In this document: positions 19,545-28,933 of the stretch, piece by piece
How positions within the stretch are numbered: position 1 is the first letter of the stretch
How the letters are laid out: the number at the start of each line of letters is the position of its first letter
Origin: Theristus sp. LFF4_11
Lineage: Eukaryota; Nematoda; Chromadorea; Monhysterida; Xyalidae
Direction: 5' to 3'
Assembly (NCBI GenBank): GCA_030248135.1
Contig: JASANC010004840.1
Coordinates: forward strand, 1-36,605
DNA: 36,605 nt
Program-made: the position numbers and the translations under genes
Notes under the pieces: model-generated
What the model was told of the DNA's origin: nothing
Database searches by the model: none
Seen by the model: only the letters and a program-made list of their open reading frames with translations

Positions 19545-20260
19545 TAGGGTTGTTAAAAAAAACAAAAATCGTCATTTTTGTTTAAAAAAAAAATTTTTTT
19601 TTAAAAAAATTTCAAAAATCAAAGTTGTGCTGAATCAATCAGGGAGTCCGAAGAACCACATATGATATGCAAGCGCCTCCCGAATGACACCCGTATGGCG
19701 GAACTTTGCAGATTTTGTTTTGGTGACCTCAATTACCCCTTTTCCAAACCGTCACCATGCCTCTTCTTGTGTTTTGACCTCCAAAACGTCACTAATTGTC
19801 CCCAGCTAAGCTAATGCTAAAGTGAAGACAAACATACCGCCTTGAAATTCGATCAATTCTTCTGATGGTGTCGCGACGACACGACACGAAGCAGCAACCA
19901 GACAACGTAGCGCTTGCAAACGGTGCAGCGAGCACAATCGGACGCTCTGCGAGGCTAATCGTCACCTTATCTGCATCGGAAATGGTAGGCTAAGCTTTGG
20001 GACGCTCAAAAACTTCATCGCAGATGTTGTCGAAGCCTAAAATCAGTCGGTAAAACGGCCCAAAATCGACTGCTAAAGGTTTTACGAGGTATAATCAAAG
20101 AAAATTTTTGTTGAACTTTCGAAAAATTGTGCCAAAATTGAGGTTTTCAGAGCATATTAGAGAAAAATTTTTCGAATTTTTTTTTTTTAAATCGGCATTT
20201 TTGTTTTTTTTTGATCACTTTTTTTAAAAAAAAATTTTTTATTTTTGTTTAACAACCCTA
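19545..20260 (+). mobile_element. Family A element, complete copy (716 bp)
   Basis: The ends are TAGGGTTGTTAAAAAAAACA and TGTTTAACAACCCTA. The target GTTGGGGG is at 19537-19544 and 20261-20268. Ends of the TAGGG type with an 8-bp duplication fit the hAT superfamily. Long A/T homopolymer tracts lie just inside each end. The core has CAGGGAGTCCGAAGAACCAC, and near the right end a box GTTGAACTTTCGAAAAATTG shared with families B and C. There is no transposase. Confidence 0.9.
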
Positions 20261-21050
20261 GTTGGGGGGGGGCCGATATAGATAGCTGGAGCAAATTTTC
20301 TAGATAGATAGATAGCTGGAAAATTTTGGGGGGGGGGCCGCGGGGGGGGGCATGTGACTTTGGGGGGGGGGCGGTCAAAATTTTGAAATTTGATAGATAG
20401 ATAGCTAAAACGTTAAAAAGCTATAAAAACAGCAAAATAATGCTAAAAATACACTAAAAATCAAGTATAAACGCGTATTTTACCTAAAATTAGCAAAATT
20501 TTCAATAATTACTCTAACAAACTAGCAAACTCTATCAAACAAGTTTTTTCGGCTCAGCTATTATCTATCTGAAAAATTTTTTTAGCCAGCTATCTATCTG
20601 AAAATTTTTGTCTTCGAAGACATAAAATAAGTCAATTTTTGACCAAAATTGACCATTTTTGCTCGTAATTCTTGAAAATTTTGCTAATTTTAGGTAAAAT
20701 ACGCGTTTATACTTGATTTTTAGTGTATTTTTAGCATTATTTTGCTGTTTTTATAGCCTTTTAGCGTTTTAGCTATCTATCTATCAAATTTCAAAATTTT
20801 GACCGGCCCCCCCGCGGCCCCCCCCCAAAATTTTCCAGCTATCTATCTATCTGGAAAGTTTGCTCCAGCTATCTATATCGGCCCCCCCCCAACCCTTCGG
20901 CTCTGGAACAACTATGAGAACAACTATGGGGGTATGGTGCCGTGGGGGGGGGGGTGCCGACCAAAAAGTGAGGGGGGGGGTCCAACCTATGGTAACGTGT
21001 GACCCCCCCCCCATGGGGGTCCCATGGGGGGTGCATTCCCACCCCCCAGC

Positions 21051-22613
21051 CAGTAGCGAAAGTGCGGGGGGTGGGGGGGTCCACCTAGGGTTAGGGGAAA
21101 AAAAAATCCGGATTTTTTTTAAATTAAATTTTTTTTTTAAATTTTTTTACAAGTTAGGTTTGTTCGAAGCGTCTCGTCGAGCTGAGTTCATCTAGACTAT
21201 TTTCAGAACGATCCGGAAAACTATAAGAGCGAAAATCGTGTTTTATTGAAATTATGTCCATTTCATAGAGGGAAAGTTGCATTTTCAACAGTAAAACAGG
21301 ACAATTTTCGACGTGTACTTGAATATTGAACCGTTCTTAGTTGTTCCTCTTTAGAAAATTACCAAAATTTGACTGTGTTCAAAAATTCCTGTTTGCTGTA
21401 GCTAAGTCGGCAACCCCTGTCGACCCGGTCGCCCCCCCCCCAAGACACTTACTTTCAGGTTCAACCAGCTATGCTATCTGCCACATGGCGAGAGCCCACT
21501 CTTCAAATCATCGTATCGAAAACACGTACCATGATTTCGCGATCACGTTGCGGGCAACTGACAGACGCAAGTTTAACACGTTAGTTTAGCTCAGCACGCA
21601 AGTTTTAACATGTGGCCATGTTATCGGGTATCTGAAAAACGGTCGTGTGATGTGGTATTAACCAACATCTCCGCTCCAATTGTTTAACAATATATCGCAC
21701 AACTCCATTGTAGACCTATAACATACGCCAATCAACAAAATATCATGTTCATCTCATGGCCTACCGACTGAAAAAACATGTTCTAAGTTGCAAGAAAACG
21801 ATTTCTGAAACGATATTTCAATTCAGTTATGTCATTTCAACGCTAAAAATTGACTCTAGAAGTCATCCAAATCGAAAAACATGGAGTACGTCGGTCAAAA
21901 TGACCAAATAATGACATGTACCTAAGCACACAAAGAAGTTGGGAAGAAAATTTGGTTTGAACTTTCAAAAAATTATGCCATAAATCGAATTTTCAGAGCA
22001 AAGTAAAAAAAAATTTCAAATTTTTTTTAAGTTTGAAAAAAAAATCCAAATTAAAAAAAAACGAAAAAAAAAATAAAAAAATTTTTTTTTCAAAGCCCCT
22101 AACCCTAGGTCCACCCCCCCTCAGCCGAAAATCCTGCACGTGCACGGGCAGATACCCGTGTACCCCCCTCCCCCCTTTACCTCGACACGGGTACTAGACT
22201 CCCCCCCACCCCCCTCCGCGAGAAAACACGGCATCGCACCCCCCCCCCCCTCACGGTGGTCAATCTCAACTCAATTTTTTCCAAAAATACCGTAATTTTT
22301 GCATTTTTCTTGACGTTTGTGTCTGTCCCTGCATATATTTTGTTGTTTCTGACCAAACAAGCAGCTTCTTTGCACAAAATATTCTGTATTTTACAAGAAG
22401 TTCTGTGTTTTTCTAAGGCAAAAATTTGGTATTACCCGTGCGATCCCGTGCACCCCCCCTCACGAAATTTTTCTGCCAGTGCACCCCCCCCCCCCTCAGG
22501 AAAATTTGCTGCCCGTGCACCCCCCCCCCCCTCACCGAGAAGGCACCTGACCCCCCCCCTCTAAAATTAGGCAAACACCCCCCCCCTCACCCGAGGTCCC
22601 GCTTTCGCTACTG
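21051..22613 (+). mobile_element. Family F element, copy 1 (contains a family C insertion)
   Basis: The ends are CAGTAGCGAAAGTGCGGGG and CGCTTTCGCTACTG. The target CCCCCAGC lies at 21043-21050 and 22614-22621. The body has C-tracts of 7-13 alternating with CCGTGCACGGGCAG-like words, and an AT-rich part containing CAAACAAGCAGCTTCTTTGC. Without the insertion it is about 540 bp, the length of the copy at 24060. Confidence 0.85.
21086..22107 (+). mobile_element. Family C element, copy 1 (1022 bp)
   Basis: The ends are TAGGGTTAGGGGAAAAAAAA and AAAGCCCCTAACCCTA. The target GGTCCACC is at 21078-21085 and 22108-22115, exact. Homopolymer A/T tracts flank the core at both sides. The box TTTGAACTTTCAAAAAATTA near the right end corresponds to that of families A and B. 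No coding capacity is seen; the longest open frame (82 codons at 21341) is interrupted in the second copy. Confidence 0.9.
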
Positions 22614-22962
22614 CCCCCAGCCCCCATGATAATTTTTCGCTTAAATTTTGAAGGAAAAACGCTAAATTTTGCTGCAAAATCGTTGAAATTACAATGAAGA
22701 TGGTCAAGTTATCATATATTCAGCTTATATTATGGACTTTATAGACAAAAAATCATGATTTTCAAAAAAAAAATTTAGGGTGTACGGAAAATTTTGGGGG
22801 GGGGTCTCCGCCAGACAAAATTTCATGGGGGGTGGGGGGGGGGGGTGTCGGCCAAATTTTCGAGGGGGGGGTCCGATGGGGGGGGGGTGCCCGGTTTTAG
22901 GGGGGGTGGCACGGTGCCCCCCCCCCAACCCGACGGTCTCTGGTGCTCTGGGGGGGTGTACG

Positions 22963-23652
22963 TAGAGATGTAAGGGTCAAAAAAAATTTTTTTTTAATTT
23001 AAAAAAAAGTAAAAAAAAAATTTTTTCTTCAATGTGCCCTGAAAATGCCCTTTTTGGCATAATTTTTCGAAAGTTCAACAAAAATTTTCTTTGACTTTAC
23101 CTTGTCACTTAGTCTTCAACGCTGCAGGTGGTATTCTGGATTGATTGTTTTCAGCCTTGGTGAGTGATGATCGACTCGCGCATTGAAGTACTTGAGCGTC
23201 GCAAAGGCTAGTTCAACAAATTCCGATGTCGCTAAGGTGAGATAGAAGCAGAGAACTCACATTTACGCATCGTTTTTCAGGATCTCGAAAGGTCGAAATT
23301 GCACTGGCTGCCACTGCAAGCGTAACTTCGTTGGTTGCTCGTTGCTGTTTCGCCTCGTGTCGTCAGCATGATCACACCGGTTTGTTGTTAAACTTGTTTC
23401 CGTGTTATTTGAGGTGAATTGAGAGGCAAAACACGAGACGTGATGTCGTCGGTGGGAAAATGGGGTCGCCGAAACCAAGTCTGAAATTTTCACCCTCCTC
23501 CCATATGAGTGGGGGTCATATGGTAAGTCGGTGGCTCCTCAGATGGTGATATTCGGACTCCCTGAAAAATTCTGAACAACTTTCATTTAAAAAAAAATTT
23601 AAAAAAAAAATTTAAAAAAAAAATAGAAAATTTTTTTTTCTTGACATCTCTA
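22963..23652 (-). mobile_element. Family B element, copy 1 (690 bp)
   Basis: It begins TAGAGATGTAAGGGTCAAAA and ends TTCTTGACATCTCTA. The target GGTGTACG is at 22955-22962 and 23653-23660, exact. In the orientation used for the copies at 34859 and 35659 it lies on the minus strand. It contains CAGGGAGTCCGAATATCACC and the shared box GTTGAACTTTCGAAAAATTA. hAT-like by its ends and duplication; no transposase. Confidence 0.9.
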
Positions 23653-24059
23653 GGTGTACGTACCCCCCCACCCCCCCCCTCGCCCACGGTACTGATCGCA
23701 GATGTTGTCGAAGCCTAAAATCAGTCGGTAAAACGGTCCAAAATCTACTGCTAAAGGTTTTACGAGGTATAATCAAAGAAAATTTTTGTTGAACTTTCGA
23801 AAAATTGTGCCAAAATTGAGGTTTTCAGAGCATATTAGAGGTAAAAAATTTTTTTCGAATTTAAAAAAAAAATCGGCATTTTTGTTTTTTTAACTACTTT
23901 TTTTTTAAAAAAAATTTTCATTTTTGTTTAACAACCCTACCCCCACCCCCATGATATTTTTTCGCTTAAATTTTGAAGGAAAAACGCTAAATTTTGCTGC
24001 AAAATCTTTGAAATTACAATGAAGATGGTCAAGTCATCATATATTCAGCTTATATTATG

Positions 24060-24582
24060 CAGTAGCGAAAGCGGGACCTCGGGTGAGAGGGGGGGGGGTG
24101 TTTGCCTAATTTTAGAGGGGGGGGGGTCAGGTGCCTTTTCGGTGAGGGGGGGTGCACGGGCAGCAAATTTTCCTGAGGGGGGGCTGCACTGGCAGAAAAA
24201 TTTCGTGAGGGGGGGTGCACGGGATCGCACGGGTAATACCAAATTTTTGCCTTAGAAAAACACAGAAATTCTTGTTAAATACAGAATATTTTGTGCAAAC
24301 AAGCTGCTTGTTTGGTCAGAAACAACAAAATCTATGCAGGGACAGACACAAACGTCAAGAAAAATGCAAAAATTACGGTATTTTTAGAAAAAATTGAGAT
24401 GAGATTGACCACCGTGAGGGGGGGGTGCGATCCCGTGTTTTCTCGCGGAGGGGGGTGGGGGGAGTCTAGTACCCGTGTCGAGGTAAAGGGGGGGTGGGGG
24501 AAAAAGGGTATATGCCCGTGCACGGGCAGGATTTTCGGCTGAGGGGGGGTGGACCCCCCCACCCCCCGCACTTTCGCTACTT
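24060..24582 (-). mobile_element. Family F element, copy 2 (523 bp)
   Basis: The ends are CAGTAGCGAAAGCGGGACCT and GCACTTTCGCTACTT. ATATTATG flanks it at 24052-24059 and 24583-24590. The same surrounding sequence without the insertion, CAGCTTATATTATGGACTTT, is found at 22724 and in near-identical form at 31587. That proves insertion at this point. Orientation is opposite to copy 1. Confidence 0.9.
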
Positions 24583-24610
24583 ATATTATGGACTTTATAG
24601 ACAAAAAATC

Positions 24611-24907
24611 CGCAACGCTTCATTATGATATGCACCTGCCCCGCATCCGCATTGCACATTGCTCATGATCCACTGGCGCGCGTGCACACGCTCCGCCCTC
24701 AACAAAAACTCGTTCAAAACGCAGTTATTTTCATTCTTGCTTCATAAAAAGGCTTGGCTTAGGTTAGGATAATTTTAGGAACAGCTTTTGCTTAAGCTTA
24801 GGCTTTGGTTTGGCTTTTAGGTTTAGGTCCGTTTTAGCAATGTCCGAGAACATCCAATGCTGGAGCGTGAGTTAACTGGAGCGTAATATCATAAAACGTG
24901 CCAACCC
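24611..24907 (-). mobile_element. Family G element, copy 1 (297 bp)
   Basis: It runs from CGCAACGCTTCATTATGATA to ATCATAAAACGTGCCAACCC. AAAAAATC occurs immediately before (24603-24610) and after (24908-24915); the uninterrupted target GACAAAAAATCATGATTTTC is at 22744 and 31609. It has no inverted terminal repeats that I can see. The middle carries GGCTTGGCTTAGGTTAGGAT and TTTAGGTTTAGGTCCG, degenerate telomere-like words. The superfamily is unknown to me. Confidence 0.85.
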
Positions 24908-25144
24908 AAAAAATCATGATTTTCGAAAAAAAAATTTAGGGTGTGCAGAAAATTTTTGGGGGGTCTCCGCCAGACAAAATTTCATGGGGCGTGTGGGGGG
25001 GTGTCGGCCAAATTTTCGAGGGGGGGTCCGATGGGGGGTGCCCGGTTTTAGGGGGGGGTGGCACGGTGACCCCCACCCACCCCACCCGACGGGCTCTGGT
25101 GCTCTGGGGGGGTGTACCCCCCACCCCCCCCGCCCACGGTACTG

Positions 25145-25206
25145 AGACGTGCCGTGAAGTGACGTGCCGTGATGTGTCGGTTGGTTTTAGAATTTTTGAA
25201 TTTTAG
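25145..25206 (+). mobile_element. Harbinger-like element, right part
   Basis: AGACGTGCCGTGAAGTGACG followed by GGTTTTAGAATTTTTG continues the element that starts at 18466; compare GAGATGAAGTGACGTGCCGC and GGTTTTAGAATTTTTGCTCG at 18537-18577. It ends where family A resumes at 25207. Confidence 0.5.
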
Positions 25207-25466
25207 AATCAATCAGGGAGTTCGAATTTCGAAGAACCACATATGATATGCAAGCGCCTCACGAATGACTCCCGTGTGGCGGCGAAACTTTGCAGATTTT
25301 GTTTTGGTGACCAATTACCCCTTTTCCAAACCGTTACCATGCCTCTTTTTGTGTTTTGACCCCCAAAACGTCACTAATTGCCCCCAGCTAAGCTAGCGCC
25401 GAAGTGAAGACAAACATACCGCCTTGAAATTCGATGAATTCATCTGATGTCTGATGAAAAGAGCGT
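25207..25466 (+). mobile_element. Family A element, copy 1, right part (truncated)
   Basis: AATCAATCAGGGAGTTCGAA, with CATATGATATGCAAGCGCCT and the following ~230 bp, corresponds to the complete copy at 19545. It has more point differences and a 9-bp duplication of TTCGAA. It stops at TTCATCTGATG; the right end of the element is missing. Confidence 0.75.
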
Positions 25467-25969
25467 GCCGCCGCTGGCCGCTGCTGTGTGTCCAAAGCAC
25501 AGAGAAGAAGAACGCAGCAGGTGACGGTATTTATTGACAATGTGAACAATCTTTGAACAACAATGAATGGACATGGCGCAGCCAATGAATCAATTGTTAA
25601 AAGCGGGATGAAAACCGTCGAAATCGTTGGAAGCAAGTTTTGTTATTTTGTTTGTTTGTTTTAAATTTGTTTTGAACACGCAGCAGCGGCCAGCGGTACG
25701 TTTGAAAGCAAAAATTATCGACGACGTCGTCGCCGTCAATCAACCAAAAAAACTTCAGTTTACTAATTTTTTACCAATTCAAACTTTTGGAATTTTAGGT
25801 AAAATACGCGTTTATACTTGATTTTTAGTGTAGTTTTAGCATTATTTTGCTGTTTTTATAGTTTTTTTTAGCGTTTTAGCTATCTATCTATCAAATTTGA
25901 AAATTTTGATATTTCCCCCCAAATTGAAATTTTGTCCATTTCACAGAGGGAATTTGCATTTTTTATTTA
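25467..25969. other. Mixed repeat scraps, no gene
   Basis: GCCGCTGGCCGCTGCTGTGT (25472-25491) is answered by GCAGCAGCGGCCAGCGG (25680-25696), an inverted pair about 190 bp apart. ATCGACGACGTCGTCGCCGT follows at 25718. From 25797 to 25905 a family E scrap begins TTAGGTAAAATACGCGTTTA. Then a short piece (25923-25962) resembles family C (TGTCCATTTCACAGAGGGAA). Confidence 0.55.
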
Positions 25970-26751
25970 CAGTCGAACTCACTAAAATGTGGAATCAGCT
26001 GATTGGTCAACCGAGCGGAGGCTGCTCACACTCCGCACCGTTCTTTTTTCGTGGATTTGGATTTTATTGAAACGTGTTTTTATAAATTTCCAGCACCCTT
26101 TTTGTGCTAAAAATAAACTCAAAGGTTGGAGACCGCGAAATTTAGAAAATTTTTATTCTACAGCTCAACTCAAAATCTATTATTTGTTTAATGACGACGA
26201 CGACGTCGTCGCTTAATTTTTGCGTGTGGACTGGAAAATAAAAGCCTGAAAGGAGTGAGCTGTGCATGGTTTGCTGCGTGCATCAAGTAAATGAACATAG
26301 CAGCTTACCAAAAACAACTTGAAAACGAAAAAATGAAAAATGAAAGCAAAGTCGTGTCGTCGTCGTCCGCGAAGTCGGAACGCTTTTTTTTAATTGCGGA
26401 CGCATGTCGATCGGTCAGCTAGGAATGAAACCCCCTTCAGCTGGCTACACAGCGCACTCATTTCAGGCTTTTGTCTTTCAGTTCACACGTAAAAATTAAG
26501 CGACGACGTCGTCGTCGTCGTCGTCAGTAAAAAATGCATTTTGAGCTGTTGAATAAAAAAAATTGAATTTCGCAGTTCTCCAACCCTTTGCGTTTATTTT
26601 TAGCATGAAAATGGTGCTGGAAATTCACACTCATTCAAAAGAAATACGATTCAATAGAATCCAGATCCACGAAAAAAGAAGGGTGCGGAGTGTGAGCAGC
26701 CTCCCCTCGGCCGACCAATCAGCTGATTCCACACTTTATTGAGTTCGACTG
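25970..26751. mobile_element. pogo/Tigger-like fold-back element (782 bp)
   Basis: The ends are CAGTCGAACTCACTAAAATG and its imperfect inverse ending TTGAGTTCGACTG, flanked by TA on both sides. A CAGTCGAAC start with TA duplication is typical of the pogo/Tigger branch of Tc1/mariner. The arms of about 280 bp run inward past GGAATCAGCTGATTGGTC and GGAGGCTGCTCACACTCC. Each includes a GACGACGTCGTCG palindrome (26193, 26501). The centre holds AAAATGAAAAATGAAAGC-type sequence. There is no transposase frame. Confidence 0.8.
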
Positions 26752-27105
26752 TATTTGGTTGCGCTGTTTTTTATACAGTATTTTAAACAGTTTTTTAGTT
26801 TATATACTTTTCGACTGAGCTCCATTTGAAACACGCACCAAACAAACTGTGAACACCCGACCCGTCTTCCTGAGCAGAATGTTGCCGAAAAACACTCAAG
26901 ACAAAGATAGTAAACCAATTACCATTGAACCGAACCCTAAACTAAAGCAACGCTCACTGATCACATGCCAAATGCGAACCAGCGTGGCGTTGTTTGCAGA
27001 ACAACAAAACCAACAAAACACTGAAACGAATTTGTCAAACCATCATAGTTGTTGTAGAGCTGGGGGGTGGGGGGGGGGGTAATATTCAACCGGTAAATGA
27101 CATAT
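26752..27105. other. Downstream flank of the receptor gene
   Basis: There is no gene. It should hold the 3' untranslated part of the minus-strand receptor. A G-run of 13 with interruptions lies at 27061-27079. Open frames on the plus strand here have no recognisable product. Confidence 0.4.
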
Positions 27106-28810
27106 TCAAAAGCGAACGGTAAAATAGCGCTCTCCATCACTACTCGTCACGTCAGATCGTTCAATATTTCTGTCGAGCTTCGTTCTTCGCGTTGTTCGTT
27201 TTTCGGCCAGCAGCTCTCCAACAAACACCAGCACGGAAGCAGTACTGCCGATGATCAGACCAAAGAACAACCCAGCCAGCGAAGTCATCGACAACGGCGA
27301 CTTCCCAGCATTGAAGAACTCAGTGCTGCTTGAAGAATTATAGTTTGAATTGTGTTCTGAACCGGCGTTGGTCAGATCGAGTGCCTCGCGGCACTTCTCA
27401 TGGTACATTTTCTGGTAGCGCTGCGGTATCTCGCGGATCGCGTGCCATTTGTTGATGATCGCTTCGTCGACCGCCTCGATGACGCTGTCCGGTACGGTCG
27501 CGCGAAAGTACAACGACGACCAGGAGGTTTCCAGCCGTGGTACCGGCACGAAAACCCAGATGTGCTTGTCCTCGCATAGCTTCAGTCTGAAAACAGTTAT
27601 TTTGAAAGGACTGATACCGTTTTGAGGATGCTTTCGAACTTCGAAAAATTGGTTCTGGAATGTTTCCAATTTTCTCAGCCTTGTACCGAAAACCAGACGC
27701 GAGACAGAGCAATTTAAAATCCGGTAGTTTTTTTATTCGACCTTTACGTCTGATCCTCCCTGAAGTCTGTTTAATGGGATACGAACAGAACGAACGAACG
27801 CTTGTTAGCGGAAATGTTTTCCCACAGGGTACCAAGGTCCCATAAAAGTCCCCTGCTGACGTTTCATAGATGAACTCGTAGTCCGTCGCATATGATCGGT
27901 ACGCATAAACAACGTCCGGGTCTCTTAAACGCTCTACCAGTTCCGTGTAGTCGTCAACGACCTTGATGCCATTAACATCTAAAGCCTCCAAAAGACGCTG
28001 AAAATCGCGGCTGCCAGTAGCCTCGTAGCTTGCCTCGATCTCTGCTCTGTAATCATACAGATCGATCAGTGTGATCGTTTTACTCGCGACCTGCTCCGTG
28101 ATGTGCTCCAGTGACATCGGTGGCGCCGGTTGCGGCTGTACGAGCAGACTGACCAGCAGCAGATTCTGATAGAGGCCGACAACGAAAATGCTCATGATCA
28201 ACGCCAACACGATCCAGACGAGTTTCGTGGCGCACCAGTGGGACGCCGTTGGAATGTCATCGAAATTGTCGTGTCGCCGCGTCTTGACGTTCTCGAAATG
28301 CAGCAGCTGTCGTTTCCCGGTGGTCGATGACGGCGTCGACAGGTACTTTGCGTAGATCACTCGCTCGAATATGAACAGTAAGGCAAACAAAGTCGCCGCC
28401 AGCTGTGCTGCCACAAACCAGAACTGCAGGTCAAACATGCCGAACAGCGAGGTCGCTGCGTGAAAGAACGACACCGATTCGTGTCGACGCATCAAGACAG
28501 AGACTTCGTCGTAATAGTACGGATACGAGGTCTTCAGTGGTACGGTGGCATTCCACTGCAGGTGCAGCCCGGTCACCCAGCCGATCAGAACTGTATCGAA
28601 CACTGATTCGTTGTGAGCGACGAACAGATCAAAGTAGGCGTTGTCGCCGTCGTTCGCTGGCTCCTCGACCTCGACGAGCTCGTATCGGAGAAACTCCATG
28701 ATCTCCCGGAAGATCTCCAAGTCCGTGCCGGGATACGCCGAACAGCCTGCAAACGCGCACGGACGTACGTACGACTGCAGGGGGTAATAGGCGGCACGTA
28801 TTTTCTTCAT
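27106..28810 (-). CDS. Ionotropic glutamate-receptor-like channel, 2 exons
   Basis: A ligand-gated cation channel of the iGluR/ionotropic-receptor superfamily, in the plasma membrane, probably of sensory or neuronal cells; the ligand cannot be told. Exons on the minus strand are 28810-27783 and 27586-27106, joined across a 196-bp intron (donor TTC/GTATCC, acceptor TTTTCAG), giving 502 residues. Order: half-domain S1 (about 1-110; GTDLEIFREIMEFLRY near 28-43, PYYYDEVSVLMRR near 97-109), M1 (129-150), a short pore-side segment (151-196), M3 (197-224; YQNLLLVSLLV where classic receptors have SYTANLAAFL), S2 (225-440), M4 (445-467) and a short basic tail. Cysteines near 18 and 23 may pair. There is no amino-terminal LIVBP-like domain, as in arthropod IRs and many nematode homologues. 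The frame is open upstream to 28933 and a TTCGTGCAG acceptor lies near 28909, so an upstream signal-peptide exon is likely and the start is uncertain. Confidence 0.82.
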
Positions 28811-28933
28811 CGTATCACAGCCACATACATGTACAGTGTGTTTCTTTGAACCTGTCACTTTTTCTTGCGCAGAATACAGAGTCCACCGAAAAAGGACATA
28901 CGGAATCGGAGCTGCACGAAAAAAATTAAGCAC

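Larger units (their letters stand above)
19281..20928 (+). mobile_element. Family E element, fold-back form
   Basis: Both ends carry CATAGTTGTTCCAGAG (right end inverted, ending with a doubled AACAACTATG). The target GGGGTATG stands at 19273-19280 and 20929-20936. Near both ends are GGGGTTGGGG and CGATATAGATAGCTGGAG, so the element is an inverted dimer of one family E end. The arms (about 20262-20515 and 20665-20900) contain (GATA)n and the words AAAATACGCGTTTATACTTG. Nested inside are a 225-bp insertion (19297-19521) and a family A copy (19545-20260). Confidence 0.8.
19239..23694 (+). mobile_element. Family D element, copy 2, with exact 8-bp target duplication
   Basis: The ends are CAGTACCGTGGGC and GCCCACGGTACTG. 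The target ATCGCAGA is present at 19231-19238 and again at 23695-23702. Inside are a family E element (19281-20928), a family F element (21051-22613) and a family B element (22963-23652). After subtracting these, about 560 bp remain as the D element itself. That remainder is mostly G-tract and C-tract DNA, with a 270-bp AT-rich part (22622-22780). Confidence 0.85.
18790..23939 (+). mobile_element. Family A element, copy 2, split by a family D insertion
   Basis: The left part 18790-19238 runs from ATCGCCATTTTTG (its outer end is lost) to ...ACTTTATCGCAGA. The right part 23695-23939 starts ATCGCAGATGTTGTCG and ends TGTTTAACAACCCTA. The intact copy at 19545 reads ATCGCAGATGTTGTCGAAG without a break, so it shows the empty site. 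Confidence 0.8.
18648..25144 (+). mobile_element. Family D element, copy 1 (outer, with nested insertions)
   Basis: It starts CAGTACCGTGGGCCCAAAAA and ends CGCCCACGGTACTG, giving 13-bp inverted ends. Flanks are ATGACGTG on the left and AGACGTG on the right, an 8-bp duplication with one base lost. Its own body is G-rich (runs of 8-18 G) with AAATTTTCG and CCATGGGG blocks. It holds a family A copy (18790-23939), a family F copy (24060-24582) and a family G copy (24611-24907). Confidence 0.7.

Noticed and set aside
20281..20400. (GATA)n microsatellite
   Set aside because: The GATA runs are short and always in the same place within family E, so they are part of that element rather than independent microsatellites.
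22426..22629. Proline-rich protein frames across C-tracts (also 18432-18836, 20869-21084, 31238-31492)
   Set aside because: They are products of C/G homopolymers read as Pro/Gly, occur on both strands and change with run length between copies.
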